Source of the DNA: Microbacteriaceae bacterium PS02066 | Lineage (GTDB): Bacteria > Actinomycetota > Actinomycetes > Actinomycetales > Microbacteriaceae | Reading direction: 5' to 3' | Length of the DNA stretch: 64,000 bases | NCBI GenBank assembly: GCA_029959545.1 | Contig: JASCPH010000006.1 | Location: 1-64,000, forward strand | In this document: piece by piece, positions 54,789 to 62,947 of the stretch | How the letters are laid out: each line of letters starts with the position of its first letter | Numbering within the stretch: position 1 is the stretch's first letter | Notes under the pieces: model-generated | What the model saw: only the letters and a program-made list of their open reading frames with translations | What the model was told of the DNA's origin: nothing | Databases searched by the model: none | Translations under genes and position numbers: made by a program

Positions 54789-54941
54789 TCAGTCGCGGGG
54801 CGAGGAGTCGAGGGCCTCGCGCACGAGATGACTGATGTCGATGCTCACGATCCGCGAGGGTCCGGCGGGTGCCGGCGGCGGAGCGGCGGGCGCGTCGCCG
54901 TTGGCGGACGCATCCGGGCGACCCTGACCGATCATGCTCAC
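54789..54941 (-). CDS. 50-aa small protein coupled to the membrane protein gene
   Basis: The frame starts at GTG 54941, overlapping the upstream stop (GTGA) and preceded by GGAGGTGA; an ATG at 54935 is also possible. The product is Pro/Ala-rich with a C-terminal amphipathic segment IVSIDISHLVREALDS. It has no signal peptide and no recognised family. Tight coupling supports it being real. Confidence 0.6.
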   Translation of the reverse strand: MSMIGQGRPDASANGDAPAAPPPAPAGPSRIVSIDISHLVREALDSSPRD

Positions 54942-56047
54942 GGCGTCACCTCCGTCTCGGGAGCGGGCTCGGGAACCGGTGCCGTGTCCGTCCCGGTGCT
55001 GGCCCCGAGCGTCGGACTCGGCTCCGGGGTCGAGGCGTCGTGCGACTCCGGCTGTGCCGGCACCGCGGGAACCTGGGCGAACGGCTCCTTCGGCTCGATC
55101 GGGATCGCCGAGTTCACATCCCACGAGCTGACTCCGACCGACTCGCGCAGCGGGAACACGTTCCACAGCGGGGCGCGCCCGGTGCCCTGGTAGGCGGATG
55201 TGACCGGCCCGCCGCCGCCGAGGAAGTACTCGTCCCACCACCATCCGTTCGCGAGCCCTTCGCTGCCCACGGTCGTCAACGGTGTGCCCTGATCGGTGTA
55301 CAGCTGGACGTCCGTGATCGGGTCGCCCGCGGCGTCGTACGCGAAGATGTTGCGCACACGCTGGCCGTCGAGCACGAGACCGGGCTGGCTCGTATCGGCC
55401 GGGTACGCGTAGGCGTACGCCGCCTGTGCGGCGAAGTACTGCGGCAGGACGGTCGGTGCCGCGATGAGAGCGATCGCCGCCACAATGCTCGCCACGACGT
55501 TGAGCGCCCCGCGGAGACCCCGCACCCAGCGATGCGGCAGCCACATCCCGCGACCCCACTGGATGCTGACGAGCACCAGGGCGGCGAGGACCACCCACGC
55601 CACGACGTTCGCGGGGACGTAGTCCACGCCGCCGGTGAACGGCACGGTCAAGAACACCAGCAAGAGGTAGAACGCCGCCCCGCGTGCGATCCACCAGACT
55701 GGACGCAGCGACACGAGCAGATCCAGCGTCGCCGATCCGAACCGAGAGGCGCGGATGCGGGTCGCCGCCGCCCGCCGGGTTCGTTCGAGACGTTCGCGCA
55801 CCGGCACCTTCGCTGCCTGACCGGCGCTGCGCTCGGGAAGTCCCGCGGCCGCACGGAGCTCCGCGGCGTAGGTCGCCGCATCCGGCAGGGAGAAGGCCTC
55901 GCCGCTGTCCTCGGCCTGCTCGGACAGGTCTGCCTCGAGACCGTCCATCAGGTCGTCGACCTCGTCGGCGGGTAGATCGTTCAGCTCCGCACGCACGGCG
56001 GCGGCGAAGGCCGGGATGTCGACCCGGGGCTCAGTCGTGGCGTTCAT
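54938..56047 (-). CDS. Polytopic membrane protein under PadR control
   Basis: This 369-aa protein has a cytoplasmic N-terminus resembling the HAAS-type signalling region often paired with PadR regulators (VRAELNDLPADEVDDLMDGL, about 15-70). Four membrane helices lie at about 115-215. An extracytoplasmic domain and a Pro/Thr-rich C-terminal tail follow. It overlaps padR by 4 bp. Such padR-HAAS operons affect envelope stress or transport; the exact role is unknown. Confidence 0.78.
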   Translation of the reverse strand: MNATTEPRVDIPAFAAAVRAELNDLPADEVDDLMDGLEADLSEQAEDSGEAFSLPDAATYAAELRAAAGLPERSAGQAAKVPVRERLERTRRAAATRIRASRFGSATLDLLVSLRPVWWIARGAAFYLLLVFLTVPFTGGVDYVPANVVAWVVLAALVLVSIQWGRGMWLPHRWVRGLRGALNVVASIVAAIALIAAPTVLPQYFAAQAAYAYAYPADTSQPGLVLDGQRVRNIFAYDAAGDPITDVQLYTDQGTPLTTVGSEGLANGWWWDEYFLGGGGPVTSAYQGTGRAPLWNVFPLRESVGVSSWDVNSAIPIEPKEPFAQVPAVPAQPESHDASTPEPSPTLGASTGTDTAPVPEPAPETEVTP

Positions 56048-56403
56048 CGTCCTTCTCCGATCGTGCGCAGCGCGGCGGGTTTACGAGAGGCGTCGAGCAG
56101 CGTGCTGAGCGCGAGCGAGAACGAGGCCCAGTCCTCGCGCTGCGCATCGAGGGCCGCGCGCCCCTGCGGGTTGATGGCGTAGTACTTGCGGTGCGGACCG
56201 CCGTCAGAGGGCACCACGTAGCTCGAGAGCGACCCGGCGCTGTAGAGCCGGCGAAGCGTGCCGTAGACGGATGCGTCTCCCACCTCTCCGAGGCCGGCGT
56301 CGCGCAGGCGCCGCACGATGTCGTACCCGTAAGCGTCCTCGTGCTGGACGACCGCGAGCACGGCGGCATCCAGCACCCCCTTCAACAGCTGCGTGGTGTC
56401 CAT
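56044..56403 (-). CDS. PadR-family transcriptional regulator
   Basis: This 119-aa protein has the PadR winged-helix signature YGYDIVRRLRDAGL and SVYGTLRRLYSAGSL, followed by the conserved RKYYAINPQGR. It should repress its own operon. ATG 56403 lies behind GAGAGAGGGG. The longer frame to 56535 would cross the palindromes at 56432-56473. Confidence 0.9.
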   Translation of the reverse strand: MDTTQLLKGVLDAAVLAVVQHEDAYGYDIVRRLRDAGLGEVGDASVYGTLRRLYSAGSLSSYVVPSDGGPHRKYYAINPQGRAALDAQREDWASFSLALSTLLDASRKPAALRTIGEGR

Positions 56404-56431
56404 CCGCGCCCCTCTCTCGTCTGCGAAGCAA

Positions 56432-56473
56432 GGTACCACGCACTGCACAGTAGTGCGAGCAGTACGGTACCGT
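56432..56473. promoter_or_regulatory. Nested palindromes upstream of padR, candidate operator
   Basis: GGTACC occurs at 56432-56437 and 56466-56471. CGCACT...AGTGCG forms an inverted repeat (56439-56444 and 56452-56457), and ACGGTACCGT is a 10-bp palindrome (56464-56473). Their place 30-70 bases before padR fits an autoregulatory site. Confidence 0.5.
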
Positions 56474-56552
56474 GTGTCGCACAACCGCCCTGTCGTCTCC
56501 TGTGTGGCGTGCCTACACTGAAGCCACCTGATCACCGTCGATCGGAGTCGTT

Positions 56553-57878
56553 GTGCCCTCGCCCTGGTCCCTGCGTCGCGAGGCGTCGGCCGAGAGCTCG
56601 CGCCTGCTCATCGAGCGTGCGCACGAGGAGTTCGTCGGCGGCAATGCGCAGGATCCACGGGTCACGGCCGTGCGCGGTCTGGTCCGTGAGAGCTGGCAAC
56701 GCTCGGCCCGGAGCCTGGTCGGCGTGGAGGCGGTGCCTCCCCTGGATCTCATCTCGGACGAACTCGACGAGTACCGGCGCACGCATCCCCTCGCGAGCGT
56801 CATGGACATGATCCGTCAGCTGCTGCTGCCGGGCGACGAGGACGAGTCGGGCGTCGTCGTCGCGGTGGGGGATGCGGCGGGCCGCCTGCTGTGGGTCGAG
56901 GGAGATCGCCGCATCCGCGATCTCACCGGCGATATGGGCTTCATCGCGGGGGCGAACTGGTCGGAGGACGCCGTGGGCACCTCGGCGCCGGGCACGGCCC
57001 TCGCGCTCGAGCGCTCCGTGCAGATCCGCGGAGCCGAGCACTTCAACCGGCTCGTCCAGCCGTGGTCGTGCACGGCGGCGCCGGTGCGCGACCCCGAGAG
57101 CCGGCGCGTGCTCGGTGTCATCGATGTGACCGGCGGCGCCGAGGCCACGACGCCGCAGGCGCAGCTGCTGGTCGACGCGACGGCGCGGGCGATCGAGGGG
57201 GAGCTGCTGGTGGCCAGGCTGCGGGCTCGCGCCGAGCCGGCTGCGAAGAGCCCCTCGGCACGGCGCACGCGCGGGGCGGCCGAACACGCCACGCTCCGCG
57301 TCCTGGGGCGTGACCTCGCCGTTCTCGACGTCGTGGACGACCGGGGTGCCACCGTGACCGAGTTGAGCGCGCGGCACGCGGAGATCCTGCTCATGCTGGC
57401 GGTGCACCAGCAGGGACTCTCCGCGGAGCGACTGGCCGCCCTGGTGTACGGCGAGAGCGCGCCGGTGGAGACCCTGCGCCCGGAGATGGTGCGCCTGCGC
57501 CGGGTACTCGACGCGGTGGCCCCCGCGCTGATCCCCGCATCCCGGCCCTACCGGCTCACGAGTCCCCTCCAGACCGACGCCGACCACGTCGTGTCGCTGC
57601 TCGATCGCGGCGCGCACCGTGTGGCCCTCACGGCGTATCGCGGCCCCGTTCTGCCGGACTCCCGCGCGCCGGGGGTGGAGGAGCTGCGGCAGAGCGTGCA
57701 GGCCGCCTTGCGCGAATCGCTCCTCGCCGGGGCGGGGCTCGACGTGCTGTTGGCCTATGTCGACACCGACGAGGGACGAGAGGACGCGGATGCGCTGCGG
57801 CTCTGCCTCGAGATGCTCGCCCCGCGCTCGCCGCGGCGCGCGCCGATCGTCGCGCGCCTGGAGCAGCTCGGCGCGTAG
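56553..57878 (+). CDS. GAF-domain transcriptional regulator adjacent to aldehyde dehydrogenase
   Basis: This 441-aa protein has an N-terminal helical region and a GAF domain (about 90-215) with RIRDLTGDMGF and FNRLVQPWSC. The C-terminal part contains a DNA-binding winged-helix-like segment (about 270-340). GAF regulators of this AcoR-like kind lack the sigma-54 AAA+ domain in actinobacteria and sit next to exaC-type aldehyde dehydrogenases. It probably senses an alcohol or aldehyde and activates the next gene. Confidence 0.8.
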   Translation: MPSPWSLRREASAESSRLLIERAHEEFVGGNAQDPRVTAVRGLVRESWQRSARSLVGVEAVPPLDLISDELDEYRRTHPLASVMDMIRQLLLPGDEDESGVVVAVGDAAGRLLWVEGDRRIRDLTGDMGFIAGANWSEDAVGTSAPGTALALERSVQIRGAEHFNRLVQPWSCTAAPVRDPESRRVLGVIDVTGGAEATTPQAQLLVDATARAIEGELLVARLRARAEPAAKSPSARRTRGAAEHATLRVLGRDLAVLDVVDDRGATVTELSARHAEILLMLAVHQQGLSAERLAALVYGESAPVETLRPEMVRLRRVLDAVAPALIPASRPYRLTSPLQTDADHVVSLLDRGAHRVALTAYRGPVLPDSRAPGVEELRQSVQAALRESLLAGAGLDVLLAYVDTDEGREDADALRLCLEMLAPRSPRRAPIVARLEQLGA

Positions 57879-57980
57879 TCGTCCCGACGCGCAACCCGAT
57901 GCAACCCGGGCGCGCTTACGGTGTCGGGCAACGAGCGCGGCGTGGATGCCGCCTCCGTCCTGATCGTCGAAGGAGATGAC

Positions 57981-59528
57981 ATGACCATCGTTGAAGACGG
58001 CGTCTCGAGCGTCTACGCCGCCCCCGGATCCCGCGGATCGGTCGCCGAGTATCGCAGCCGCTACGGCCACTACATCGGCGGCGAGTTCGTCGAGCCGATC
58101 AAGGGCCAGTACTTCGAGAACATCACCCCCGTCACCGGCAAGCCGTTCTGCGAGGTCGGCCGCGGCACGAGCGAGGACATCGACCGCGCCGTGGATGTGG
58201 CGTGGCAGGCGTTCGAGAGCTGGAAGAGGACGACACCCGCCGAGCGCGCCGTCATCCTCAACAAGATCGCCGACCGCATCGAGGCGAACCTCGAGAAGAT
58301 CGCGGTCGCTGAGACGTGGGAGAACGGCAAGCCGGTGCGCGAGACGCTCGCCGCCGACATCCCGCTCGCCGTGGACCACTTCCGCTACTTCGCGGGGGTC
58401 CTGCGGGCCCAGGAGGGCTCGCTCAGCCAGATCGACGAGGACACCGTCGCCTACCACTTCCACGAGCCGCTGGGCGTGGTCGGTCAGATCATTCCGTGGA
58501 ACTTCCCGATCCTCATGGCCACCTGGAAGCTCGCCCCCGCGCTCGCCGCCGGCAACTGCGTCGTACTCAAGCCCGCCGAGCAGACGCCGGCATCCATCCT
58601 CTTCCTCTTCGATCTCATCGGCGATCTGCTGCCGGCCGGCGTCGTGAACATCGTCAACGGCTTCGGCATCGAGGCGGGAGCGCCGCTGGCGCAGCACAAG
58701 CGCATCCGCAAGGTCGCCTTCACCGGCGAGACCACGACGGGGCGGCTGATCATGCAGTACGCCTCGCAGAACCTCATCCCGGTGACGCTGGAGCTCGGCG
58801 GCAAGAGCGCGAACATCTTCTTCGAGGATGTGGCCCGCGACCGCGACGCCTACTACGACAAGGCGCTGGAGGGCTTCACGTTCTTCGCGCTCAACCAGGG
58901 TGAGGTCTGCACGTGTCCGAGCCGTGCCCTCATCCAGCGTTCGATCTACGAGGAGTTCCTCGGCGACGGCCTGGAGCGCGTCGGCAAGATCGTGCAGGGC
59001 AATCCGCTGGATCCGGCGACCATGATCGGCGCGCAGGCCTCGAACGACCAGCTCGAGAAGATCCTGTCGTACATCGAGATCGGCAAGGCGGAGGGCGCGA
59101 AGCTGTTGGCGGGAGGAGAGCGCGTCGACCTCGGCGGCGATCTGTCGGAGGGCTACTACGTGGCGCCCACGGTGTTCGAGGGGCAGAACAGCATGCGCAT
59201 CTTCCAGGAGGAGATCTTCGGCCCTGTCGTCTCGGTCACCAGCTTCGAGAACTTCGACGACGCCATCCACACCGCCAACGACACCCTCTACGGGCTCGGC
59301 GCCGGGGTCTGGAGCCGTTCGGCCGACACGATGTACCGCGCCGGGCGCGGCATCGAGGCCGGGCGCGTGTGGACGAACACGTACCACCAGTACCCGGCGC
59401 ACGCAGCCTTCGGCGGCTACAAGCAGTCGGGCATCGGACGCGAGAACCACCTGAAGATGCTCGATCACTACCAGCAGACGAAGAACCTGCTCGTCTCCTA
59501 CGCCGACGGGCCGATGGGCTTCTTCTGA
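57981..59528 (+). CDS. NAD-dependent aldehyde dehydrogenase (ExaC/acetaldehyde type)
   Basis: This 515-aa enzyme has the oxyanion Asn in PWNFP, the general-base Glu in [10 protein letters not shown], and the nucleophile Cys in [11 protein letters not shown]; the CxC arrangement is typical of the ExaC/AldA group. It oxidises acetaldehyde or similar aldehydes. ATG 57981 has AGGAGATGAC just before it. It works with the DUF779 protein downstream and the GAF regulator upstream. Confidence 0.95.
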   Translation: MTIVEDGVSSVYAAPGSRGSVAEYRSRYGHYIGGEFVEPIKGQYFENITPVTGKPFCEVGRGTSEDIDRAVDVAWQAFESWKRTTPAERAVILNKIADRIEANLEKIAVAETWENGKPVRETLAADIPLAVDHFRYFAGVLRAQEGSLSQIDEDTVAYHFHEPLGVVGQIIPWNFPILMATWKLAPALAAGNCVVLKPAEQTPASILFLFDLIGDLLPAGVVNIVNGFGIEAGAPLAQHKRIRKVAFTGETTTGRLIMQYASQNLIPVTLELGGKSANIFFEDVARDRDAYYDKALEGFTFFALNQGEVCTCPSRALIQRSIYEEFLGDGLERVGKIVQGNPLDPATMIGAQASNDQLEKILSYIEIGKAEGAKLLAGGERVDLGGDLSEGYYVAPTVFEGQNSMRIFQEEIFGPVVSVTSFENFDDAIHTANDTLYGLGAGVWSRSADTMYRAGRGIEAGRVWTNTYHQYPAHAAFGGYKQSGIGRENHLKMLDHYQQTKNLLVSYADGPMGFF

Positions 59529-59549
59529 ATCTGGCCCAGCCGCGCGGAT

Positions 59550-59656
59550 GCATGTCCCGCTTCGCGCAGGCTGGCCGCATCCGTGTCCCACTTTCTGCAG
59601 AAATCAGGGGTGAAACCTGCGGGAAGTGGGACATGGGGTGCGGGAAGTGGGACATG
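59550..59656. repeat. TGTCCCACTT hairpin repeat, copy B
   Basis: This copy has forward half-sites at 59551 and 59584 (TGTCCCACTTTCTGCAG) and inverse half-sites at 59617-59633 and 59639-59656 (GCGGGAAGTGGGACATG). The core AAATCAGGGGTGAAAC aligns with that of copy A. It occupies the gap between the aldehyde dehydrogenase and DUF779 genes, so it would sit inside their shared transcript. Confidence 0.8.
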
Positions 59657-59673
59657 CAGGGAAGGGGAGAGGG

Positions 59674-60078
59674 ATGGATGGGACGCCCATCGAGCCGGTG
59701 GCGGAGCGCGTCGCGGTGACGGATGCGGCCGCATCCCTGCTGATGGAGCTGACCGCGCAGCACGGACCGCTCATGTTCCACCAGTCCGGCGGATGCTGCG
59801 ACGGCTCCGCACCCATGTGCTACCCCGTCGGCATGTTCCTGACCGGACCGAGCGACGTGCGACTCGGCGCGTTGCGCGTCGCCGGCCTCGCGCCGATCGA
59901 GGTCTTCATGTCCGAGTCGCAGTTCGAGTACTGGAAGTACACGCATCTGACGATCGACGCGGTGCCGGGGCGCGGTGCCGGATTCAGCGTGGAGGCGCCG
60001 ACGGGCATGCGGTTTCTCATCCGCTCCCGGATGCTGGATCCCGCCGAACTCGAAGCCTTCGGCCTCGCGGCGAGGTGA
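59674..60078 (+). CDS. DUF779 protein, aldehyde dehydrogenase partner
   Basis: This 134-aa protein has the Cys-rich DUF779 signature SGGCCDGSAPMCYP near residue 35. Members are encoded next to acetaldehyde dehydrogenases of the ExaC group and may help in cofactor or metal handling; the function is not established. ATG 59674 follows GAAGGGGAGAGGG. A 145-bp repeat-bearing gap separates it from its partner. Confidence 0.88.
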   Translation: MDGTPIEPVAERVAVTDAAASLLMELTAQHGPLMFHQSGGCCDGSAPMCYPVGMFLTGPSDVRLGALRVAGLAPIEVFMSESQFEYWKYTHLTIDAVPGRGAGFSVEAPTGMRFLIRSRMLDPAELEAFGLAAR

Positions 60079-60702
60079 TCAGACGCCGACGCGCTCGCGC
60101 ACGGGCGCGGGCGCGACGACGATCTCGGGGTCGGGATCGCGGCGGAAGATGATCTTGAAGATCGGGAAGAACACGGCGCACGAGATGAGGGCGTTGATGA
60201 GCATCGTGACGACGTCGGCCAGGGTCTCGCCGGTCGCGCCCATCGCCCACACGGTGATGAACAGGTCGTAGACCGGCGCCTTGTAGAAGCCCTGCAGCGC
60301 GGCGGCGCCGAAGGTGATCACGACGTAGGCCAGCGTGTACCAGAGCGCCGCCCACCACGGGTTGCTGTTGGACTTGAAGGTGATGTTGCGCTGAGCGAAG
60401 AAGTTCACGACCTGCGCGATCGCGAGGGTGAGCTGGACGGCGAGGAAGTAGGCGAGCCCGCCCCCGCCCGCCGGAAGCGCGCCGGCGGCGTAGTCGAAGA
60501 TGAAGTAGTCCGAGCCGACGGGCAGTGCCTGGAAGCCGGTGTCGACGAGCGGCGTGAGTGCGAAGACAGCCTTGAACACCGGCATCAGCACGAGCTGGAG
60601 CACCGTCATCCCGACGTTGAGCAGCGAGAACACGATCAGCTGCGCCCACGTGGGGCGGGCGTCGGCGAAACGGGTCCATCCCCGTCGGATTCCTGCGAAC
60701 AT
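60079..60702 (-). CDS. GtrA-like polytopic membrane protein
   Basis: This 207-aa protein has four membrane helices and the NFFAQRNITF motif characteristic of GtrA-family flippases for polyprenyl-linked sugars. Between helices 1 and 2 there is an unusual insert of about 30 residues. ATG 60702 has GGAAGGAG upstream; the longer frame to 60849 is less typical. It converges on the DUF779 gene with no gap. Confidence 0.75.
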   Translation of the reverse strand: MFAGIRRGWTRFADARPTWAQLIVFSLLNVGMTVLQLVLMPVFKAVFALTPLVDTGFQALPVGSDYFIFDYAAGALPAGGGGLAYFLAVQLTLAIAQVVNFFAQRNITFKSNSNPWWAALWYTLAYVVITFGAAALQGFYKAPVYDLFITVWAMGATGETLADVVTMLINALISCAVFFPIFKIIFRRDPDPEIVVAPAPVRERVGV

Positions 60703-60844
60703 CCGTGGCTCCTTCCGAGGGCTCCGCCGCGCACCTGCATCCCGGTCTCGCGCGACGAAGCCGCAGCGAGTCCACCAGACGGGGGAGCCTTCGACGTCCG
60801 CGGGCGCAGAATCTGTCGGTTCCGCCGCACGAACGGTCACCGAC

Positions 60845-60896
60845 GACAACGACGAAGGGATGCGACCCCAGTGGGCCGCATCCCTTCGTCGTTGTC
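60845..60896 (-). terminator. Terminator of the lipoprotein gene
   Basis: A perfect 20-bp inverted repeat pairs 60845-60864 with 60877-60896 just after the stop of the leftward lipoprotein gene. Its arms contain CCGCATCC/GGATGCG. Confidence 0.85.
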
Positions 60897-60907
60897 GAGC
60901 GCGAGAC

Positions 60908-61372
60908 TCAGGCGCAGAGCTTCGTGAGCTCGTCGGACGCCGTCTTGAGGCGCTCGCTCGAGGCCTGCACGTCGTCGTTGATCTTGGTGAGCTCGTCGAG
61001 CTTGGAGGGGTCGGAGCCCGCGGCGGCGAGAGCCGACATCGACTCCCCGATGGTCTTGTACTCGTCCGACACGGCCTGCAGCGGCTTCTTCACGTCGGCG
61101 TTCGTGATCTCGGCGAGGGCATCGTCGAGCCCCTTCTGCACGGTCTCGAACAGGTCGGTCGTGGCCCCGCTGTCACCGGAGGCTGCAGCCGACATCGACT
61201 CGCTGAGCTTGCTCTGGGCGTCGCTGAGCTTGTCCTGGGCGATGGAGCACGCCTCCTGGACGGACTGCGACGAGGCGCCGGCATCTCCGCCGCCGCCGTT
61301 GCCGCCGCCCGCGCAACCGGCGAGGGCGAGAAGGGCGATGGCCGAAAGGGCGATGGGTGCGAGTTTGCGCAT
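60908..61372 (-). CDS. Small helical lipoprotein
   Basis: This 154-aa exported protein has a signal peptide ending LLALAGC, then a Gly-rich spacer and a long predicted helical bundle without hydrophobic segments. A second cysteine near residue 43 and one at the penultimate position could form a disulfide. I recognise no family with assurance. It forms a single-gene unit with its own terminator. Confidence 0.75.
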   Translation of the reverse strand: MRKLAPIALSAIALLALAGCAGGGNGGGGDAGASSQSVQEACSIAQDKLSDAQSKLSESMSAAASGDSGATTDLFETVQKGLDDALAEITNADVKKPLQAVSDEYKTIGESMSALAAAGSDPSKLDELTKINDDVQASSERLKTASDELTKLCA

Positions 61373-61522
61373 GAGGATCCTCCGAGTGCTGCGTGTGCGG
61401 ACGTGGGTCCGCCTCCATCACGGAAGACGCCCCCGCTCTTCACGCTAGAGGGGCGCCCCTGCCCGACGTCCCCCCGTGAGAGGGATCTCATTCTGCGCTA
61501 AGGATCGACGTAGGCTATGGCG

Positions 61523-62947
61523 GTGGATACGACGCGCATCGCGGAGGCGATCGTGCGTCGCTTCGCCCGCCGCACGAATCTCATGATCGCCTCGCGCACC
61601 GCACGGGTCGACGCCTCGCCCGCACATCGCGCCGTCGCCGAGCGACTCACGGCTCTGCTGCACGATCTGGGTGCGGTCCTCACGACGGGTTCGGCCTCGG
61701 ATGCGGGGATGCTGCGGTTCGACTTCACGGCTCTTCCCGCCGACGCGGATCCCACGGACGTGCCCGTGCTCCTGGGCGGTGCGTCGCTGCCCGAACGCCC
61801 CGATGCCGCCGCACGCATCGCCTTCGCCGCGGCCCACATGCCGGTCTCCGCCGCCCTCGCCGATCAGATCGACCTCACCGGCCTCCGCATCGGCGTGTGC
61901 ATGGTGCTCGAGCCGAAGACCGCCCAGCTGGCGCTTCTGCTGCGCTCTCGCGGAGCCGACGTCGCGGTCTACGGGCACCCCGACGAGACGGATGCGGCCG
62001 TCGCCGCGGCGCTCGCGTCGATGGGCATCCCGGTCGACGGCGGCGCCGATCTCTCGGGTCTCGAGGAGCGCTCGGCGGCCGAGGGCTTCCTGCGCCGCGG
62101 CTTCGACATTCTCATCGACGACGGCTCGCACCTCATCCGCCTCGCCCACGAGATCGACCCCGCGATCGCCGCATCCTGGATCGGCGCGAACGAGGAGACG
62201 ACCTCCGGGCTCACTCCGCTGCGGCGCATGGATGCGGCGGGGCTGCTGCGCACCCCGGTCCTGGCGGTCAACGACGCCGCCGCCAAGACCCGGTTCGACA
62301 ACCGCTACGGCACCGGGTTCTCCTGCGTTCTGGCGATCACGGATCTTCTCGAGCAGCGCGGGCTGACGGTTCGCGATCAACCGGCTCTCGTCATCGGCTA
62401 CGGCCCCGTCGGCGAGGGCGTCGCGGCATACCTGCGCGCCCTGGGCGCGACCGTCGCGGTGGCCGAGGTCGACCCGGTGCGGGCCCTCACCGCGCGCCAC
62501 GACGGCTATGCGGTCGGCCCCGCATCCGAGCTGGCGGACGGCGCGCTCGTCGTGTCGGCCACGGGCGTCGCGGGCACGATCGATGCGGCGATCGCCGAGC
62601 GTGCGGTGGCGGTCGCCGTCGCGGGTGGAGTCCCGGGGGAGGTGACGGCGGCCGCCGCCGCATCCGCCGCGCTCGTGCTCGGCGGTGGCGGAGCGGTGAA
62701 CATCACCGCCGCCGAGGGCAACCCGATCGAGATCATGGACCTGTCGTTCGCGGTGCAGCTCGCCGCCCTCGACCACCTGCTGCGCACCCGCCCGGGCATC
62801 GGTGTGCACGCCCTCCCACGTGAGATCGACGAGCGTGTGGGCCTGGCGGCGCTCGCCGCGCGCGGCGTGCGGATCGACGAGTCCGCCGCGACCGCGGGTA
62901 CGGAGGCGGACTGGCGCTCGGCCCGCTACGAGGGGACCCGCGGATGA
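61523..62947 (+). CDS. S-adenosylhomocysteinase-like NAD-binding protein
   Basis: This protein of about 474 aa follows the adenosylhomocysteinase plan: EETTSGL, NDAAAKTRFDNRYGTG with the substrate lysine and aspartate, and the Rossmann motif GYGPVGEGVAAYLRALGA with EVDP. It diverges in the N-terminal substrate domain, so it may act on a different nucleoside. GTG 61523 is 6 nt after TAGGCT (61511-61516); an ATG at 61517 abuts the box and is less likely. Its stop overlaps the amidohydrolase start (ATGA). Confidence 0.82.
   Translation: MDTTRIAEAIVRRFARRTNLMIASRTARVDASPAHRAVAERLTALLHDLGAVLTTGSASDAGMLRFDFTALPADADPTDVPVLLGGASLPERPDAAARIAFAAAHMPVSAALADQIDLTGLRIGVCMVLEPKTAQLALLLRSRGADVAVYGHPDETDAAVAAALASMGIPVDGGADLSGLEERSAAEGFLRRGFDILIDDGSHLIRLAHEIDPAIAASWIGANEETTSGLTPLRRMDAAGLLRTPVLAVNDAAAKTRFDNRYGTGFSCVLAITDLLEQRGLTVRDQPALVIGYGPVGEGVAAYLRALGATVAVAEVDPVRALTARHDGYAVGPASELADGALVVSATGVAGTIDAAIAERAVAVAVAGGVPGEVTAAAAASAALVLGGGGAVNITAAEGNPIEIMDLSFAVQLAALDHLLRTRPGIGVHALPREIDERVGLAALAARGVRIDESAATAGTEADWRSARYEGTRG

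Noticed and set aside
56532-59591. 1019-aa leftward open frame
   Set aside because: It is the antisense shadow of the GAF regulator and aldehyde dehydrogenase, both of which carry complete family motifs. Long antisense frames are normal at this GC content.
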